Part shown: piece after piece, positions 14,101-29,100 of the stretch | Numbering within the stretch: the first letter of the stretch is position 1 | Layout: every line of letters starts with the position of its first letter | Assembly (NCBI RefSeq): GCF_002443255.2 | Contig: NW_019211459.1 | Span: 1,802,838-1,866,837, forward strand | DNA length: 64,000 bases | From: Varroa destructor | Lineage: Eukaryota; Arthropoda; Arachnida; Mesostigmata; Varroidae | Direction of reading: 5' to 3' | Translations under genes and position numbers: made by a program | The notes under the pieces: model-generated | What the model was told of the DNA's origin: nothing | Database searches by the model: none | What the model saw: the letters and a program-made list of their open reading frames with translations, nothing else

Positions 14101-17100
14101 CATGAAAAGAAGATAATTTATCTGTTCTGTAAAATAAAAATTAGATACCTGTACCCTCTAAATCGAAATTATGTATTTTATATCATTCGGAGTATCTGAT
14201 AATTGTTTTGTTTTTTTTTTTCATATATTTGCCTAATGTAGTTTCGAGCAAAACGGGGTTTGGACGTTTCGCTCGTTTAGATTCCAGATATAGTGTGCCA
14301 CGTGTAGCTGAGTCCTAACTATCGGTCGATTCGATATCTGCTTGCACCTTGGGCCTCGGCTTCGCTTGGCCTCTTTTAGTGACGGACGGCGCACGCTAAG
14401 GACGTAACGCAAACTGACAACGAAACCTTATTGACAGACTCCTCGAAGACTGACACTGGGTTGTAACATGTTTTACTTCGATAGCCAGTTAAATACGCGC
14501 AATCACAATGTTTGCTAGCTATTAACATACACGTGTGATAGCGTTATTAGATTAACGAATTTAAGGCCAAAGGCAGGCACTGTTATATGCTAATTGTGAA
14601 ACTCGCTGGTACTCTCTCAGTCATGCGAGGCCTATCTCTAAAAAATAACGTTGTTTAAATCGTTTTATTTATTAAGTATTCAAATGTAGAAAATAAATAC
14701 ATACGGTAGGATATCGCTGGCAACCTTATAAACTTAACTTTTCATGGTGTTCGATCAATAAAGCGGTGCTAACGAAACACGATGTATTATATACAGTACA
14801 ATGTAGTAAGTCTTCCAATACCACACCATGCGAAATATAAAGCTGCTAATAATAACAGTGATAATATAGTGATGGCCCACTTAAATAGCAGCTGGATCTA
14901 TACAAAATAGCTGCTTTCACAATACACAGAGGAACAGAAAGACTGTTGCCTTCGAGTGCTTAGTTCCGCTAAAGGGCCTTAGAGGCCTGCAGGTTAGCAG
15001 ATAACATTTAGGCTCGAAACGCAAAGCAGAATATGAAATTTTAATTCATTGAAATCGATCTACGCAAGATAAGCGCGACTTAGAGAATTTCTGACAACAT
15101 CGCTAAAACGTTTAGATTGATGGAGAGCTTTTACCAGGCAGTCATCTAAGCTTTTCTTTAGATGAGAGATTTTTACATGTTTACGAAATCATCATACTAA
15201 ATAGAACGTCTAACAGCCGCCAACAATTCTTCGTCTTGTTATTGCCCTGATTAGGGAGACCAAGTATCTGTCATTAAATTTCGCGCATCTTAAGATCATG
15301 ACCACTTCACCTAGAGAAATTTCGCAAGATTTTATTCATTGCAATTGACTGTAATAGTCAGACTTCCACTGTTATTATAGCCTGATTAGAGTCCAAGTTC
15401 TCTAATGAATCCCGTCCTTCCTCCTCAGGATACGCGGACTGCTCTCAATGAATGGAACTTCGACTTCTATATTCAGCCGCACATATTCTAATTATGTACG
15501 ATAGACACCGTAAAGGAGACGGAGCCCCTGTACCCCAGAACTGCACTGATAGAAATTTCTATTGTTTATTTTTATATTCCTCTGTACAACATGCGAGCTG
15601 AACATTGGGCGGGGGGTATAAGAGCCATATTGAATTTGTTTCTTTAACGTGTTTTGGCAAGATTACATATAGTATCGCCTGACAAAACCAGCTGCCCTAA
15701 TCATAAAGTACTTTCATAAGAGTGGACACTATTTCTGATACGCTAATGTAGGCTCGACGTACATGCGATACGCATTTTCATAAAACCTTCCTCAGAAGCT
15801 CCCTCAGAACATAAACGATTCTTGACAGCGGATAATTATTAGACGATCAATAAATGAGGAATTAATGAAGTGAAAATCTAAAAGCGGACAACTAGCGTTA
15901 CAAAGAAGCTTTATTTAAATGCATAGATTCAAGGCCTCATCGGAAACACCATGCGACCATCCCACGTAGCCTATATGACCGGTAATAGTTTGAATAACCC
16001 GAACTCTATAATCTTACACTTCCAGGATAACTATTAACCTCATGCTAACCTAGCGCCTTGATGTCGTAGTTTCTTCGTTAGCTACAAGGATCGATCCTTT
16101 CACTGCGTCTTATTCCTACATCACGGTAGTGTGCTTGTAGGCCTGCCGATGTACTTTTATGGTATATAGTTATTTTATCCTATAATCTTAATCTGCTTAG
16201 TGCTAGATTAAACAGTTACAGTTATTATACAGGATGCACTGTATTTATTTCAGCGATTGCCTTCATAGCACCTAAACCCAATGATTTAAAACTGTGGAGT
16301 TGATAGTTCCCGTGCTTGAAAAGCTCACGTCAGTATGACGATGCTCATGAATGAAAAACTAGAGCGTTAGAAGTAAATTATATAGTATGTCAATCTAAAA
16401 TTTATCTAAAAGAGAGCCTGGATCGATATAGATTTAAATTATATGTGTCTCGAGTCGCTGCTCCACGCACAGTCTCCACTGGCGCTTCTGTCTGACGTCG
16501 TGGCGAGACAATCAAATGGTTGAAACTCAGCGTATACTAAGCAGCATCTCTATCGCAGCCATAAATTAATAGGTATCTCAAGTATGTCAGACGTAGGACA
16601 AAGTGTTTTGCCCTTGATAATGTTAGGAAAAGAATTGCAACGACAGATGCTATCTATGTGCATTTCAATTCAGCGATTCCTGTACACTACCCGTAATGTC
16701 GATTAATGAATCTATGACCGTATTGTTGATTATATGGACAACGTTCATATTCAGCTCCAGTTGAGTATTCCTGAATGGAAAATATCTATTTGTCGATTTA
16801 TGTGGGATCATTATTGAACTAGATCAGTCGTATGTATACGAGCCGTCAATTCCTTAGATGATTGAACGACTGTCTCTTCACTGCTAAGCCTAATTTAAAC
16901 GCTATCTTTCAAGAGTTTCTCTAAACTGTAGACCAAAATGGAGCGAAGAGACCTCAACGTTCTATCAGTAGCCCTGTTTTCTTGTTCTCTATATAGATTT
17001 AACGAGGCAGCCCTTGTCGACAGTACATAAGTAATCCTTCCCAGGTCGTTTGAATACTGCTTATCAATATAGTCAATAGTGTGAAGCAACTTGTGATCTT

Positions 17101-20100
17101 CGTGAACATCACAGTTATTAACTTAGTTAACAATTTAAAAATTAGACACTTTTCGTGTAGCTCAAAAACTGCAGTCGTCCGAGGTCCTTTGACGCGGAGC
17201 GATTACGAATCGTACGCGCACTTCTTCACCGAAAAGCTAGTTTAAAGGGTATAGAAAGTACGTAAGTGTCATACTGGTGTGAGTGTTTTTGTTATAACTA
17301 CCCGTATCAAGCCACGTTCTACGAATACAGTAAGTAATCATACGCTCAATTCTGGGCAAAACACGAGACGTAAAAAGGGTCCCTCCTTCATTAACTGTAT
17401 TACGTGACCATAGCTTTCCATTCGACCTGGTGTTGCAGTAACCGACACTCCACTGTTATTTTATGATGTACGTCTGTACCAAGAAAAACAAACGAGCACT
17501 TTCGGCCGACGCAACGACAAAAAAAAATTCGCTGTGGTAACTGCTACACAAATAAAAGGACGAGGCGTGCGTAACTTATTTAGGACAAATAAACAATAGA
17601 AACGATTTGATTCCTACATAGTCTATATTGAAATGATACACACCCATATACCATGTCGATACATCGAAAAGCAAAAATCAAAATAAAATAGAGGATAAAT
17701 AGACAACATTTAGGTCTTTTTGTAGTAAGGCCTTTCTTTCTTCCGTTAGAGAAAATGGTCCGTTGAAATAACTGCCATTTATTATTTAAATGAGCCTAAT
17801 CTTCTACCTCAGGTGTCACTTATAATGAGCTTATAATTTTTTGGGTTATTTATTCCTTTCATCGGTCCATTTGACAGCTAAATATAGCGCTTTTCCATTA
17901 GGCACGGAACGGTGATTGATAGAACAGTGCACACCAGTCGGTATTTCGTTTCAGAAAAAAACAAATAAAAGAACTTGTGAGAAATGGCAGTAATCTATAT
18001 AGCAAAACATGCCTCGCTTTTCACTTAGATCCAATAATGTCATAAACATTTCTGCACCCTTCGAGGCCATCTACAATTGGCATGATAACATAATCATTAT
18101 AAGCGGTGAGAGGCGGCGAACCTCTGCTGTACGTTTGTTACTCGTCTCTGGATGCCGGGCCTTAGCAACTATTTTCAGCAAAAAGGAAAAGATGACTGTT
18201 AAAAATGATAAATAGTAATTTAAGTCCTGTTAACGCGATTATCAAGGACGGCGTACCCTTGTAGCTCGTACGGTTAATTTCAACCACCAGTAGAAAATAT
18301 TCAACACTCAAGACGAATTCAATGTTCCCTTTATTATCAAAACTTCTACCGTTTTGGGGTTCGCGATTTCCAGTACGCGAACAGGAACGAAATGGAAGTA
18401 CAGGCGGCGAGTAGCGACGACGGACGCATAAGGCTTCCAATAGGCCTGACCGAGAGGGCAGTTACGGCCACAGAAGTAACCGACACGTTTGTATATACAC
18501 GTCGTACATTGAAACGCAAATAACTAACAGTAATAAGGTTCCATGTATGGAGCAAATCTAGGATGTAATCAATAAGAAGAGCCTTGATACACTTCCGCCA
18601 AATACTTCTGATGTATCTCCTGCCCGTCAATAAATCAAGTCGCGTTTTCCGGCCAAGATGATAGATTTTTGAAACACCTTTTAAAATCTAGGCCTAAACT
18701 GAATTGTCCATACGCCATTATTATTTATATTCATTTCAATTTTAGTTTAATCCAACGCATTGTATCTTGATAGTCTCGAGAATGGATTTATCCAAGCTTT
18801 GATTCAATTCTTTCTGAATATAGTAGCTAAAATGTATGCGCCTAACGCTTATCGGAAAAGTACATTGCTGTTGTCCTAGGAGGCACCTCAGCGATAACGT
18901 GAATGCCTCCTTCTTCTTCGGCAAACCGGGCTCGAAGCCGCGAGCCGGCTGAAGAAAATTTTTTAAAATACCCGTGCCATGCCCAGGTGATTCTAGAACT
19001 TTTGCAAATAACTTCCCCCGCTCTTATAGGTTATGTTGCGTATGTGCATGTCGTCAACAGGACTTGAAGCAGCGATCCCTAGTTTTTTTCAAACAGAGGT
19101 TTAGCCTAGGTGATTTGATCGGTAAGGATATTGGCGACAAACTCCGAAGGGTCGCCCCTGCGTTGTTGCCAAACCTTTGTGTTGTCATCATATAAGATGC
19201 TTCATCATATGAAATGGGGTAACTTAGAGAAATAGTAATCTTTTCCAAAGAAAAGTACAAACTGAGAAGCAATGTGAATTCAACTACGTGGACCATTCGT
19301 TTGGTCTTCCTTAAAGAATATTTTAAGATTTCAACTGCATTTCTTCCCAGCTGTTGTTCCCTTTGAAATGTCAATCATCTATCAATGAAGAAAATTGATT
19401 AGTAAGTCACAGTGAAATATAAAGTTTCATAGTTTCAACTTTGACTTTTCCTTTTAACATTCAACGTCGTTTTTAATGAGCAACTAATCGTACGCAGACT
19501 AATCGTGGCATATGGAAATAGATCTTCATCGTTTATTCCATGAGTTTTCACACACGTTTGCCATAGAAATCTCTAAACGAAAATAACGACGACTTCCCGT
19601 CGAAGAAGTGAGCTATTGGGTCGTATGTTTATTTGAAAACGTATATAAACTCTTCTGTCGTTTGCTTTGAGGCAGACAGTTTTTGAAACGTTTCGAAAAA
19701 TGCTCTAAGTAAACTTGCAGATGGGACGCTAGCAACGTAAAGAATAACATAAAAACGGCCGAAAGAAAACAAATGCAATCTTCGCCGGAACTAACTAAAT
19801 ACTGTGAAAGTCGTATTCTTTATTGTACTGCAATACAACCCATAGAAAGGAAACAGCTTCAGCAATCCGTCCTTATTTCATAGGTTTTGTAATGATTTAG
19901 GAAGTATCGGGGTACGGTACGTGCTCGATCCTTTCATAGAGCTAAAGAAAGCGTAAGGCAGTGTTTGTGTCACAGATTAACAAAGAAAAATTATATGTAA
20001 CACCACTGGTGAGCTGCTTTTGATTGAATTGATCCTCGTGTGACAATGGCGCTTGGGACCTTTTTCGAGACATGAAGACGGAGTCGTTGCTAGGGTTTCA

Positions 20101-23100
20101 GAGTTTAAATATCGCTAACTTTACATTGCTTTCTATTTAACACTTGGCACAAATGGGAAAGTTTGATCGAGAAAATGTATCAGTTGAGCTTACAGACTCT
20201 ATTACGACTGGTTTATTGGTGGCGAAATTCATACAAAGGTCTCTGGTTGATTAGGTTAGGCACTACCGTGGCAAAAATGTACTTTTTCAGCGAATTATCA
20301 AGTTAATACACGATAAGTATATTGACTAAGGTGATCACGTCTACCGTTTCCCCTAAAAGGAAGCAATTAATGAGAAACGAATGAGAACGTTTTATGTGCT
20401 GACTTTTGTCAGGGACATAAGATGACTATTTATAGGGTACTGCTTTTCTAAACGTAATCTGATAGTAAAACACCGCTTTTTCTACACGCAATTTTCCAGG
20501 AAAAATTGGTGCTTCTATCACGTCATAGTGACGGAGTTGTATTTACCAGCTTGATCCTGTCACGGCGGTACGACACATCTACCGGTGCACTTAGACATGG
20601 TAAACCATAGATGACAATTTAATAGCATCAAGAGAAGATGTTAAAGAAGAGAAGAGGTGACCACCCTCTTCCGCTAGCCAAACAACGACAGCTGCGAGTC
20701 CATGGATTTTGTGTAGGGCAGCAACAGCAGCAGCCTGGGGAAGGGGACTAACGGATGGAGGAATGATGATCGGACGGTGTTCAATGCATGCCACATGTTC
20801 ACTCCAACGGTTTCTGTATTATTAAGAAAAGCCTCGAAAAGCTGCTTCGGTAATGTATGTTTACGATAAGTAAAACGTATAGCAAAGTTCTCGCAGGATC
20901 AAGTCAGGGGTATTTCGAAAGTTCGTCTACTCCTGCGCTTGAGTCATAGTACCTTCTCTGTTTTCCTTAGGCTGAACGCAGTTAAACGATGAGGCGTCAT
21001 CAGGACTTTTATTATCAGATAACTGAGACATACATTTTTGAATACCGATGATTGGAGGATCGAACCAAGTGTCAAGTAGGAACATCGAAAAATCCATCTG
21101 ACTAACTAATCTTGCATCGAGTGATACCTTATATTCCACACATTTGACTTTTACAGACAATTTCTTATATCAACAACTATATCTTCTACGTTATTTATAA
21201 TTTGGTAGGTATATATAATGCACGCTGATATGTGAGTTACTAAACTCCCTTTACGGTTCCGATTTGTTATAGTTACTAGGGTAACTTGGAAGAGTGCATT
21301 TCAGCTCCTGGTTACCTGCGTAGATTCCAGACCGGCCTGGAAAACCTAACTCGGACATGTTAGTTACTCCGACACCGTATAGGGATCTTCTCTAAAAGCT
21401 TGCGCGAACCTGTCATCGGAAAGGTGAAACGCAGATTCAAGTGACAGTCTGGTGATTACGGTCTTTCACGTTGAGCAGAGCGCGCGAATCAGGAAGCCCT
21501 GCCGTTCGTGGCTCACCGTGTCGGATCTGCCGCCCACATACAAGGTCGAAAATGATTCGTAATTTTATGTACTGTTGGCCTTCCCAAACACTCTAATGTC
21601 ACCTCTAATATTAGCCGGCACGTGGGGTAGATGTTCGCGGCATCTTTTCTGTGGGCGCTCCTCTCAGTTATCTTGCTACCTGGATCCTAAGCAAATCATA
21701 AATATATTGCGTTTAAACCTTCGTGTCAGAGCTAACTGTTCACAATCATCGCGTGATGTTTTACTTGGTAAGATTTCGGTGAATCATATCATGAGGAGAA
21801 GACAAAAGGAGAAGTCTGATTCACACCGCTATGAAAAATAGTTCCGCTCGGGGCTAGAGGTTAACGTGCAAACATATTTTGGCGTAACCCGTAGCGGGGA
21901 TCGTCACAGCATTTGCAGCCAGGATTCGCTCGAGACCAAATTGATCCTTTGACGATGGAAAACTGAGGATGGTTAGGACGAGTCTGACGTGCTACTTTGT
22001 CCCAATCATCTATCAATACCCGTATTACTGACCAGTTTAACAAGTGATCCCAAGGCTGACGCTTAAGTTTTGCAATGACAAAATTGCTCGTGTGTGTTAT
22101 TAGAAGTATAACTAAAAAAGAAATCCACATTTATTTTAATATCTCGAAGAAGCAATGGCACTATGAACCTCAGATGGCAGGATGCCTATCAATGTATGGC
22201 GTACTAACGCGTTTTTAACGGGAGCCGTACATATTGTTATGTGACAGTACTCGCCTGCCGTTGATCTGAGTACTAATGCTCATAATAATACACGAACGTA
22301 GTATCAGATGAAGTGTGTCAAATGCGGCCCCAGTGCAGCCGAATTTAACCCGCAATGTTATCGCATTTGTGTTGTGGTACGCTATAGATTCGTCTGCGTG
22401 CCTTGGCCTCCACTTGCGTCTTTCTACAATTCTGTCTTTTTGTTTCGATAAAGGATTAAGCATTTTACTCATTTTAAATGATTTTATTCGATAAGTCGTT
22501 TTTGCCCCGAAGACAGGTCATAAGCTCCTTGCTTGTTTCAAACGAAGCAACAGCTAGCTTCAAAAGAGGTATTACAGAGCTCCGCTTGCCATTTATTCTA
22601 TAGGAAGCAATCCGCGCTCATCACCGCTGTAACACAGAGTGCACAGAAGACGTAATCTTACCTAAGTCACCCAGGGTTATTTTACGTCAAGCAAAGCGCA
22701 TAATTCTATTATTATTATTACTAGGTAGATTATTACTAGATTAGATAAGATTACTAGATAGAACTATCATACTCTTTTTTATTTTTGGCTGTTTATTACA
22801 ATACCCATAATGCAAGAGCCTTTGAAGGACCGTAAAATATCGTCACTACACACAGCCACATATGGCAAATTGACTGACTAAAATAAATTGTTCTCGGGCT
22901 GTATATATCAGTTAGTCCGCTCTCTGTGTCGACCCATGAATTGACATGAGAGTGTGCGCCCAGGTGAACTTTTTAACTTGGGCTCAACGGGAAATCATTA
23001 TCTATAATTTACTGCAGTCAACAGCCAATCTGTGTATTCCGACACGCTAGAATGTTTCAGATTTGGAATTCAAAACGTAATTCAGCCGCTAGTTAGGGTC

Positions 23101-26100
23101 ACTTTCAGGACCCAGTGCGAACTCACGAATTTATATTTCAGTAGTCTAAGAGACCCAGGGTACGTCGTAGCAATGGCATATGCTCGATCTTACAGGATCA
23201 ACTAAGGTAAAGGAAGATCATCATTCGTAGTTAGAGAAAAGTAGAAAATAGCCTTATCCTTTTCTATCAATTACAATATAGATAGCAAGATTTACTACTA
23301 AACATGAATGCTTTTGTTATGTCTATCTATGACTTCACTGCAGCTAGAGTAATCGCTGCTTAGACTTCCTCATGTCGATTGAGAATATGGAAATAAGGCT
23401 TCAAGTCAAGAGTCGACAATATGGATGCGTCCGTAGCGTTCAGTTATCTGTGTGTAAAATCTACGTAGCACACTCGATATAGCTTCTCTTCATTTTAGGC
23501 GATTTAAAAATTCATTGTAAGAATATACACTACGACAAACGTTTCCAAGGCATCGCCGGGAGAAATTATATGCACGACTTATTTACATTGACATTTGTCG
23601 CATTTTCCCCGTCCTGTTCTTCTGTAATGACTTCACATGGATCAACGTATTTTTCTGTAGCAAAACCTTCGCAAACCTTGAGAGTCAGAGGGAACAGCAC
23701 TTCGACCGCAATCACCTTAACATTATCAGCTCCGTCTCACAGTTCTATAAACCTGATGAGAACTTCCAAATACGTGATGAAAATTTTATACGAATCGCAA
23801 TAGTTGAGGGCAGATTATGCCTAGCCGATTTCCGAAGCTGTGAACTACCCGTAATTGATCGTTCTAGCAGTAAACGGATTACTTTAAAGTTATCTATTAG
23901 CGCAAAGTGCTTTCGAGCAATCATTAACCACCGGCAATGTGGCTACCTTCCAAAAGTAGCTATTTATGGTCTGGCTATCATACGACAATTGGAAAAGGTA
24001 GGGGTTTTTGCGACTGTAAGTGACGAACACAACCAGCACGGCATTTATTTAGGTCGGCGGGGCTGTGGTCATTTATCAGGGCCTATATGCCCTCGTAGGC
24101 TGTCCTAATCAGCGTAACAATAAATGCTCGTTTTTATAACAAGACACAATAGCGACTAACAATTGCAACAGGACCTATATTGTAAACTGTTCTTTTTGAA
24201 GATTTTTTAATCATGAGGTTTCCTCGGAACGTTGTTTTCTATTGAGGTCCGTATAGTACGGAATCCCCCCCCTACAGCAAATACAGATATGTCGGTTGTG
24301 CAAACCGCACGACAGGCCCCACTATTTCGTTTGCCTGGAAAGAAAAGGCTCATGTGCATACTAGGCTAAGGATACAACAAACTGAGCATGAAGCGGGCGA
24401 CACATATACGATGAAGGCCGCCAGGGACGAAGGCAATCGCAGCTACTGTATGGCAAACAACGATTTTTCAACGGGTAGCTTTCTACACAATGCAATCGTG
24501 TGTTTTTACGCAGATTTTCAGGTAACAGAAAATGCGTTATTTTGTTAATACAACGCTATAGTTTTTCATTGTGTGTTTCCTACAGCTGCGGAAGTGGTTC
24601 TAACGACTGTTAAAGTAGTATTCGTGTTACTTCCTTATTATGTAATGATATGTTCCTATGATTAAGTAATATTTTTCATTATGCTATTGAAGTTATTGGA
24701 CATATTGCACGAGAATAAGGGCAGTAGAAATAAAATTTTTGCCAAGTCTGAGCTTTAGTACACGGTGTTGAATCGCTCAGTTAACAGATTCACGGCAAAC
24801 ATGGTTTCTGGCACAATATTCACCCGGTGATTGATACCACTATTGGCCCGTCGGAGCGAACACTTTGTGACAAAGCGGGGGAGAACCTTTCCGTCAGTGA
24901 GGTAAGAGCAGACGGGGGTTTTCGTCGTGCCAGACTAAACAGACAATCGACTAAAATCGGCTACAAAGCGCTAAATGACTAGGACCCACAGGCAAACAGG
25001 CAGTTAAATAGGAAATCATACATAAAAATATCGTATCACATGGGCGAATCTTACATGATCTACTATTCTCACGCATGTAACCTCGACTGAGACAGACAAC
25101 AGTGCGCTGGCATATAATACTTATAGTAGAAGGTAAACCGTATTCGAAGAGAACTCCAACTATTCCACCTCGCAAAACCTAAGGCAGAACATAGTGCTGT
25201 CTTTCCCGTGCCGCCAAGTCTCTTGTAAGCTATGAGGCAGCACAAAATTGAGGAAAGACAGGTTTCAAGCTAACATTTGCTGATTAATTAACTTTCGTTA
25301 TGTAATATCTTCTCAGATAGAAAAAAAATCAATACTATAAAAAAGGTCGACATGATTTTCTCGTGCCTCTTGCATTGACTGGACTAGATGAACTGAGCGC
25401 CGGAATACAAAATTACTAAAATGGAGTAGGAATCATCGAGATGTACTAATTTCGAAATCTACAGTTACGAAAAGCAGTCAGGAAGAGGTCCGGAATCACC
25501 GAAACCGCGAACTCCAAAGGCCGAGCGAACACAACGATACTCAGTATTGAAGGTCCGGCGCTCAAGCTTTCTTTCTGCATGTAGAGGCCAACAAATGCCT
25601 CGAACCGCTTTCTCCATGAAAAGTAATTCCATTAATTCAACTGAAAAGGATCCGTCTATTTAAGCCGTTGTTTTTATATCGTTTTCGAAAGATCCATGTA
25701 GACATTTATTTGACCTTAAATCTTGCGATTTCACAAGTATTAAAATGAGAGCTTCTGCGAGACGTTCTAAATCTAAGCGGACTTATTTTCCAAACACAGG
25801 TGCACTTTGAAAATTGCTTGACAGTTCTTCTGATCTATCTATAATATTTGTTTAATTTATACGTTTTACTTAGGTTTTTTTTTCATTGAATTACCTGTTT
25901 GCGGACTTAATTCATAATTGCGAAAAGCCCCTCTGTGCTTTTTGCTTGTACTAAAATTAGGACTTTATAGTATCCACCGAATCTCTATTTAACTGATCAC
26001 AAAAATTAAAAAGTATTTTGTTTTGAACAAATGTTGCTAGCCTAAGGTGTGTCCTTTAAATTGAAATAAATTATTAGGTGCTTACTATTATTATTCTTTT

Positions 26101-29100
26101 TGTTTTATAAAATTGTGGAAGTATTCATTTTCGCAAATTTTTAGAGAAAATCAATAGTTAACATTATATTAATCAGCTTAGGTTATTTAGTTAATTTTCA
26201 TTACGGACAATTTAACAGGGAAATGTGCATATGCCCTAAGCGGAAATGTATGTGCGCTAAGATTGTTTTACTGAAAAACAATTCTAGAACGCAAATTTTG
26301 AAAAACTGTGAGGTTTTTACTTGAGCTGAAATGCCTGAACATGTTGCGTACAAGAGAACATATCATCCTTGACCTAAACGGACGTAATTGCGAAGCAGGC
26401 TTATGATAAAAACTCTAGTAACTTACAAAAAGTCCTACTTAGGGGGTAAACCCGAGACGTAGAGCCTAACTTTCGTCTACAGCAGAGACGCTTGAGCGTC
26501 GCAAGATAAATGACTCTTCGTTATCTTTTTTCTTCCTTTAAACCTGTGTCCGCCTATCAGGCGGTAGCCTAAACCTGTGTCTTGCCATCTGATGCATCTT
26601 TGCCTGCACAAGTTAGTGCAGGGACTACTAGTAACACGTATAATCTATACGTGTCCGAACGACGACGTCGCAGTTGTTCTACACCAATAGCTGCAGCGCC
26701 ATCACCATAACTCTCACCAGATCGGCGAGCTATCCTACACCGCTTGCAGCCGGCGAGTTGATCGCCACATGATCACACTTCACCCAAAAGTGAAGCACGC
26801 CCTCGTCACACGTTTAACCGCGGCGTGCCTGGGAGGCACCAGCTTGTCATTATAGTAAACTCGTTCTTCTTGTACTAATCGAGGTGAGGTAGTATATTTA
26901 CAGGGTAAATTTCGTTCGAGAAACCAAGCTTAGCCGACCTCCCACTCGATACATCAAGAATAAGACTGAGGCTAGCAACTGAGGCAAATGATTTACTAAA
27001 AGAAAAAAAAAAAAAAGAAAAGAAGAAAATTCTCAGCAATACAGGACTTAGCCTTTACATGAATTGAACAATTAATTAGGCAGAGCCTATAGTACTAGTA
27101 AATTATGGCAGCTATAGACTATCAAAAGCATCCTTTAGTTCGAGTGTGAACGTAATTTTCGTACATTCGGAACTATTCAGGCAAAGATCTTATTAGTAGG
27201 GACTGAATATGATATAATAATTTTAACATTTTATCTTGAAGCTATCATAAAGTCTTGAAATTTTTGAGAAAAATATGAATTTTTGGTTAGGTCTGAAACC
27301 ACCATAATAGAATTGCTATTAGATAGGCAGCCAGCTATATTCGAGAGTGCATCAGTTGGAACATTCGTTGCTAATAAATAGTGCGCTTTGGAGAAGGACA
27401 TGGCGACTCTGGTATTATTATATATTTCATACAAAACCTAATGCCTGGATATTGGCTATTGTATACTATAATTTATACGAACAAGGGAGAACGTCAGAAT
27501 CAACCTAGATTAGTAATGATAATGACGATACTACAAATCGTTTTTAGAAAAGGGCGTTCGCGAAGGACAAACGTAGGCTCCCTTAGTAGAACGGACAATC
27601 AATGGATGGAAGAAGAAAAAATGTTTTTATTGTACGATACACTAAAATCTACGTCGTCCATCTAAGCAATGACGCTAAACAGATAACGAATTTAATTTTA
27701 GAACTATGTGTGTTAGCTATTGAAAAAAAGTGTGATCTTCTATTAGACTTCATGTCTTTAAAGTTTATTGAGCATCTAATTATGTGTTTATGTATCCGTC
27801 TTTTTCTAAAACGGCGGACCTGTTATTGTTCAACAACAATGGTCAATTTGCTTTTAGCAATCGTGATTCTAGTAATCGTATCACTGTAGATCACTTCTCG
27901 GCGCAAATTCATTTCCGTCGGCCAATGAGCTGACGGGTTAAAGCTTCAAATTCTATTTACCTTCGGCCGTTTGCGTATTTTCAGAGCTCAGCCGAGGTGA
28001 GTATCGACGCCACTCGCTCACTCACGTATATACCACCTATCTTTCCTACGTGATACTTGTATTTCCGTCTACTGTGGATTACATCCCTAAAACCATTTAG
28101 CGACATAGATTTATTCAGCGGCTGAACTGCCGTTCACTACATGATCCCAAGCAGAAGCCAGATCATTATATCTCGATTCGTCAGTAAACATCTCTGCCCA
28201 AATAAATTCGGTGTCAATCAGCGACAGCTACGAGAAAAACTTTCTCTCCTTGTCATGCTCAGTCTCTAGCCTATAGCTAGCTAACTGTTAATCCTGCTAA
28301 GGCTTCTTCCTCTGGGCCGGCGTATGGGATAGGGCAGGATATAATTAAGCAGAGAGACGCGGATACAGCGATATATCCTGGCAGTGAAAATTTTTTCTGT
28401 TCAGAATATGGAGCGACAGATTTCAGCCAGGAGATAAGGAGGAGTGGCAAAACGGCCACGGCGACAATGATGACGAGAAGGACGGACTACCACAGATGTT
28501 GACGTAAGAAGAACGTCTACTTGTCAACAGGGACAGCGGATAACGCCGGAGCTGCATCGAAACTAGATCTCAAGTTATGAAGCTCGAAAGCTACTTGTCA
28601 TCGTCATACGTCCTTGGAAATGTCGACGGGTGCCTGCTTCAGTCGGTCAACGTAATTCGATTGGTAAGCGCGACAACGCGGCTGGCAGACGTTTCAGGCC
28701 ACGCAGGATGTGCTGTTATTGTCATCAGCATCGCGCTAACAAGACGTGACAACAATACACAATGGCCACTTAGTGGATAAAAAAAAGGCCAAAGTATAAA
28801 TGCAAATTTCAGATAAAGACACTGGCATCAATGTATGCTTACTTCAAGGTCATCATACTTGCACACGTGACACGTATTTCTCTTTATCACATATATAGCC
28901 CTATGAGCTTGTTTTATGAACAAAGGTGCACTTCTGCGTGTACACATGCATCGGCGAAACTGAATTGGCGACATTCACAGATGATATTAAAAAACAGAAG
29001 TCCGCAACAGCGGCGATATGATGTACCGGCTCTAATGCGCGCTTTATTGTGTGCCTCAGAGTCTATTCAATCGGAAACAGGCTTGCTGTTTGGCGTGATC

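Noticed and set aside
26539..26581. Direct repeat of TAAACCTGTGTC as a CRISPR-like unit
   Set aside because: Only two copies 31 bp apart with no further units, in a eukaryotic intron; treated as part of the stem-loop cluster.
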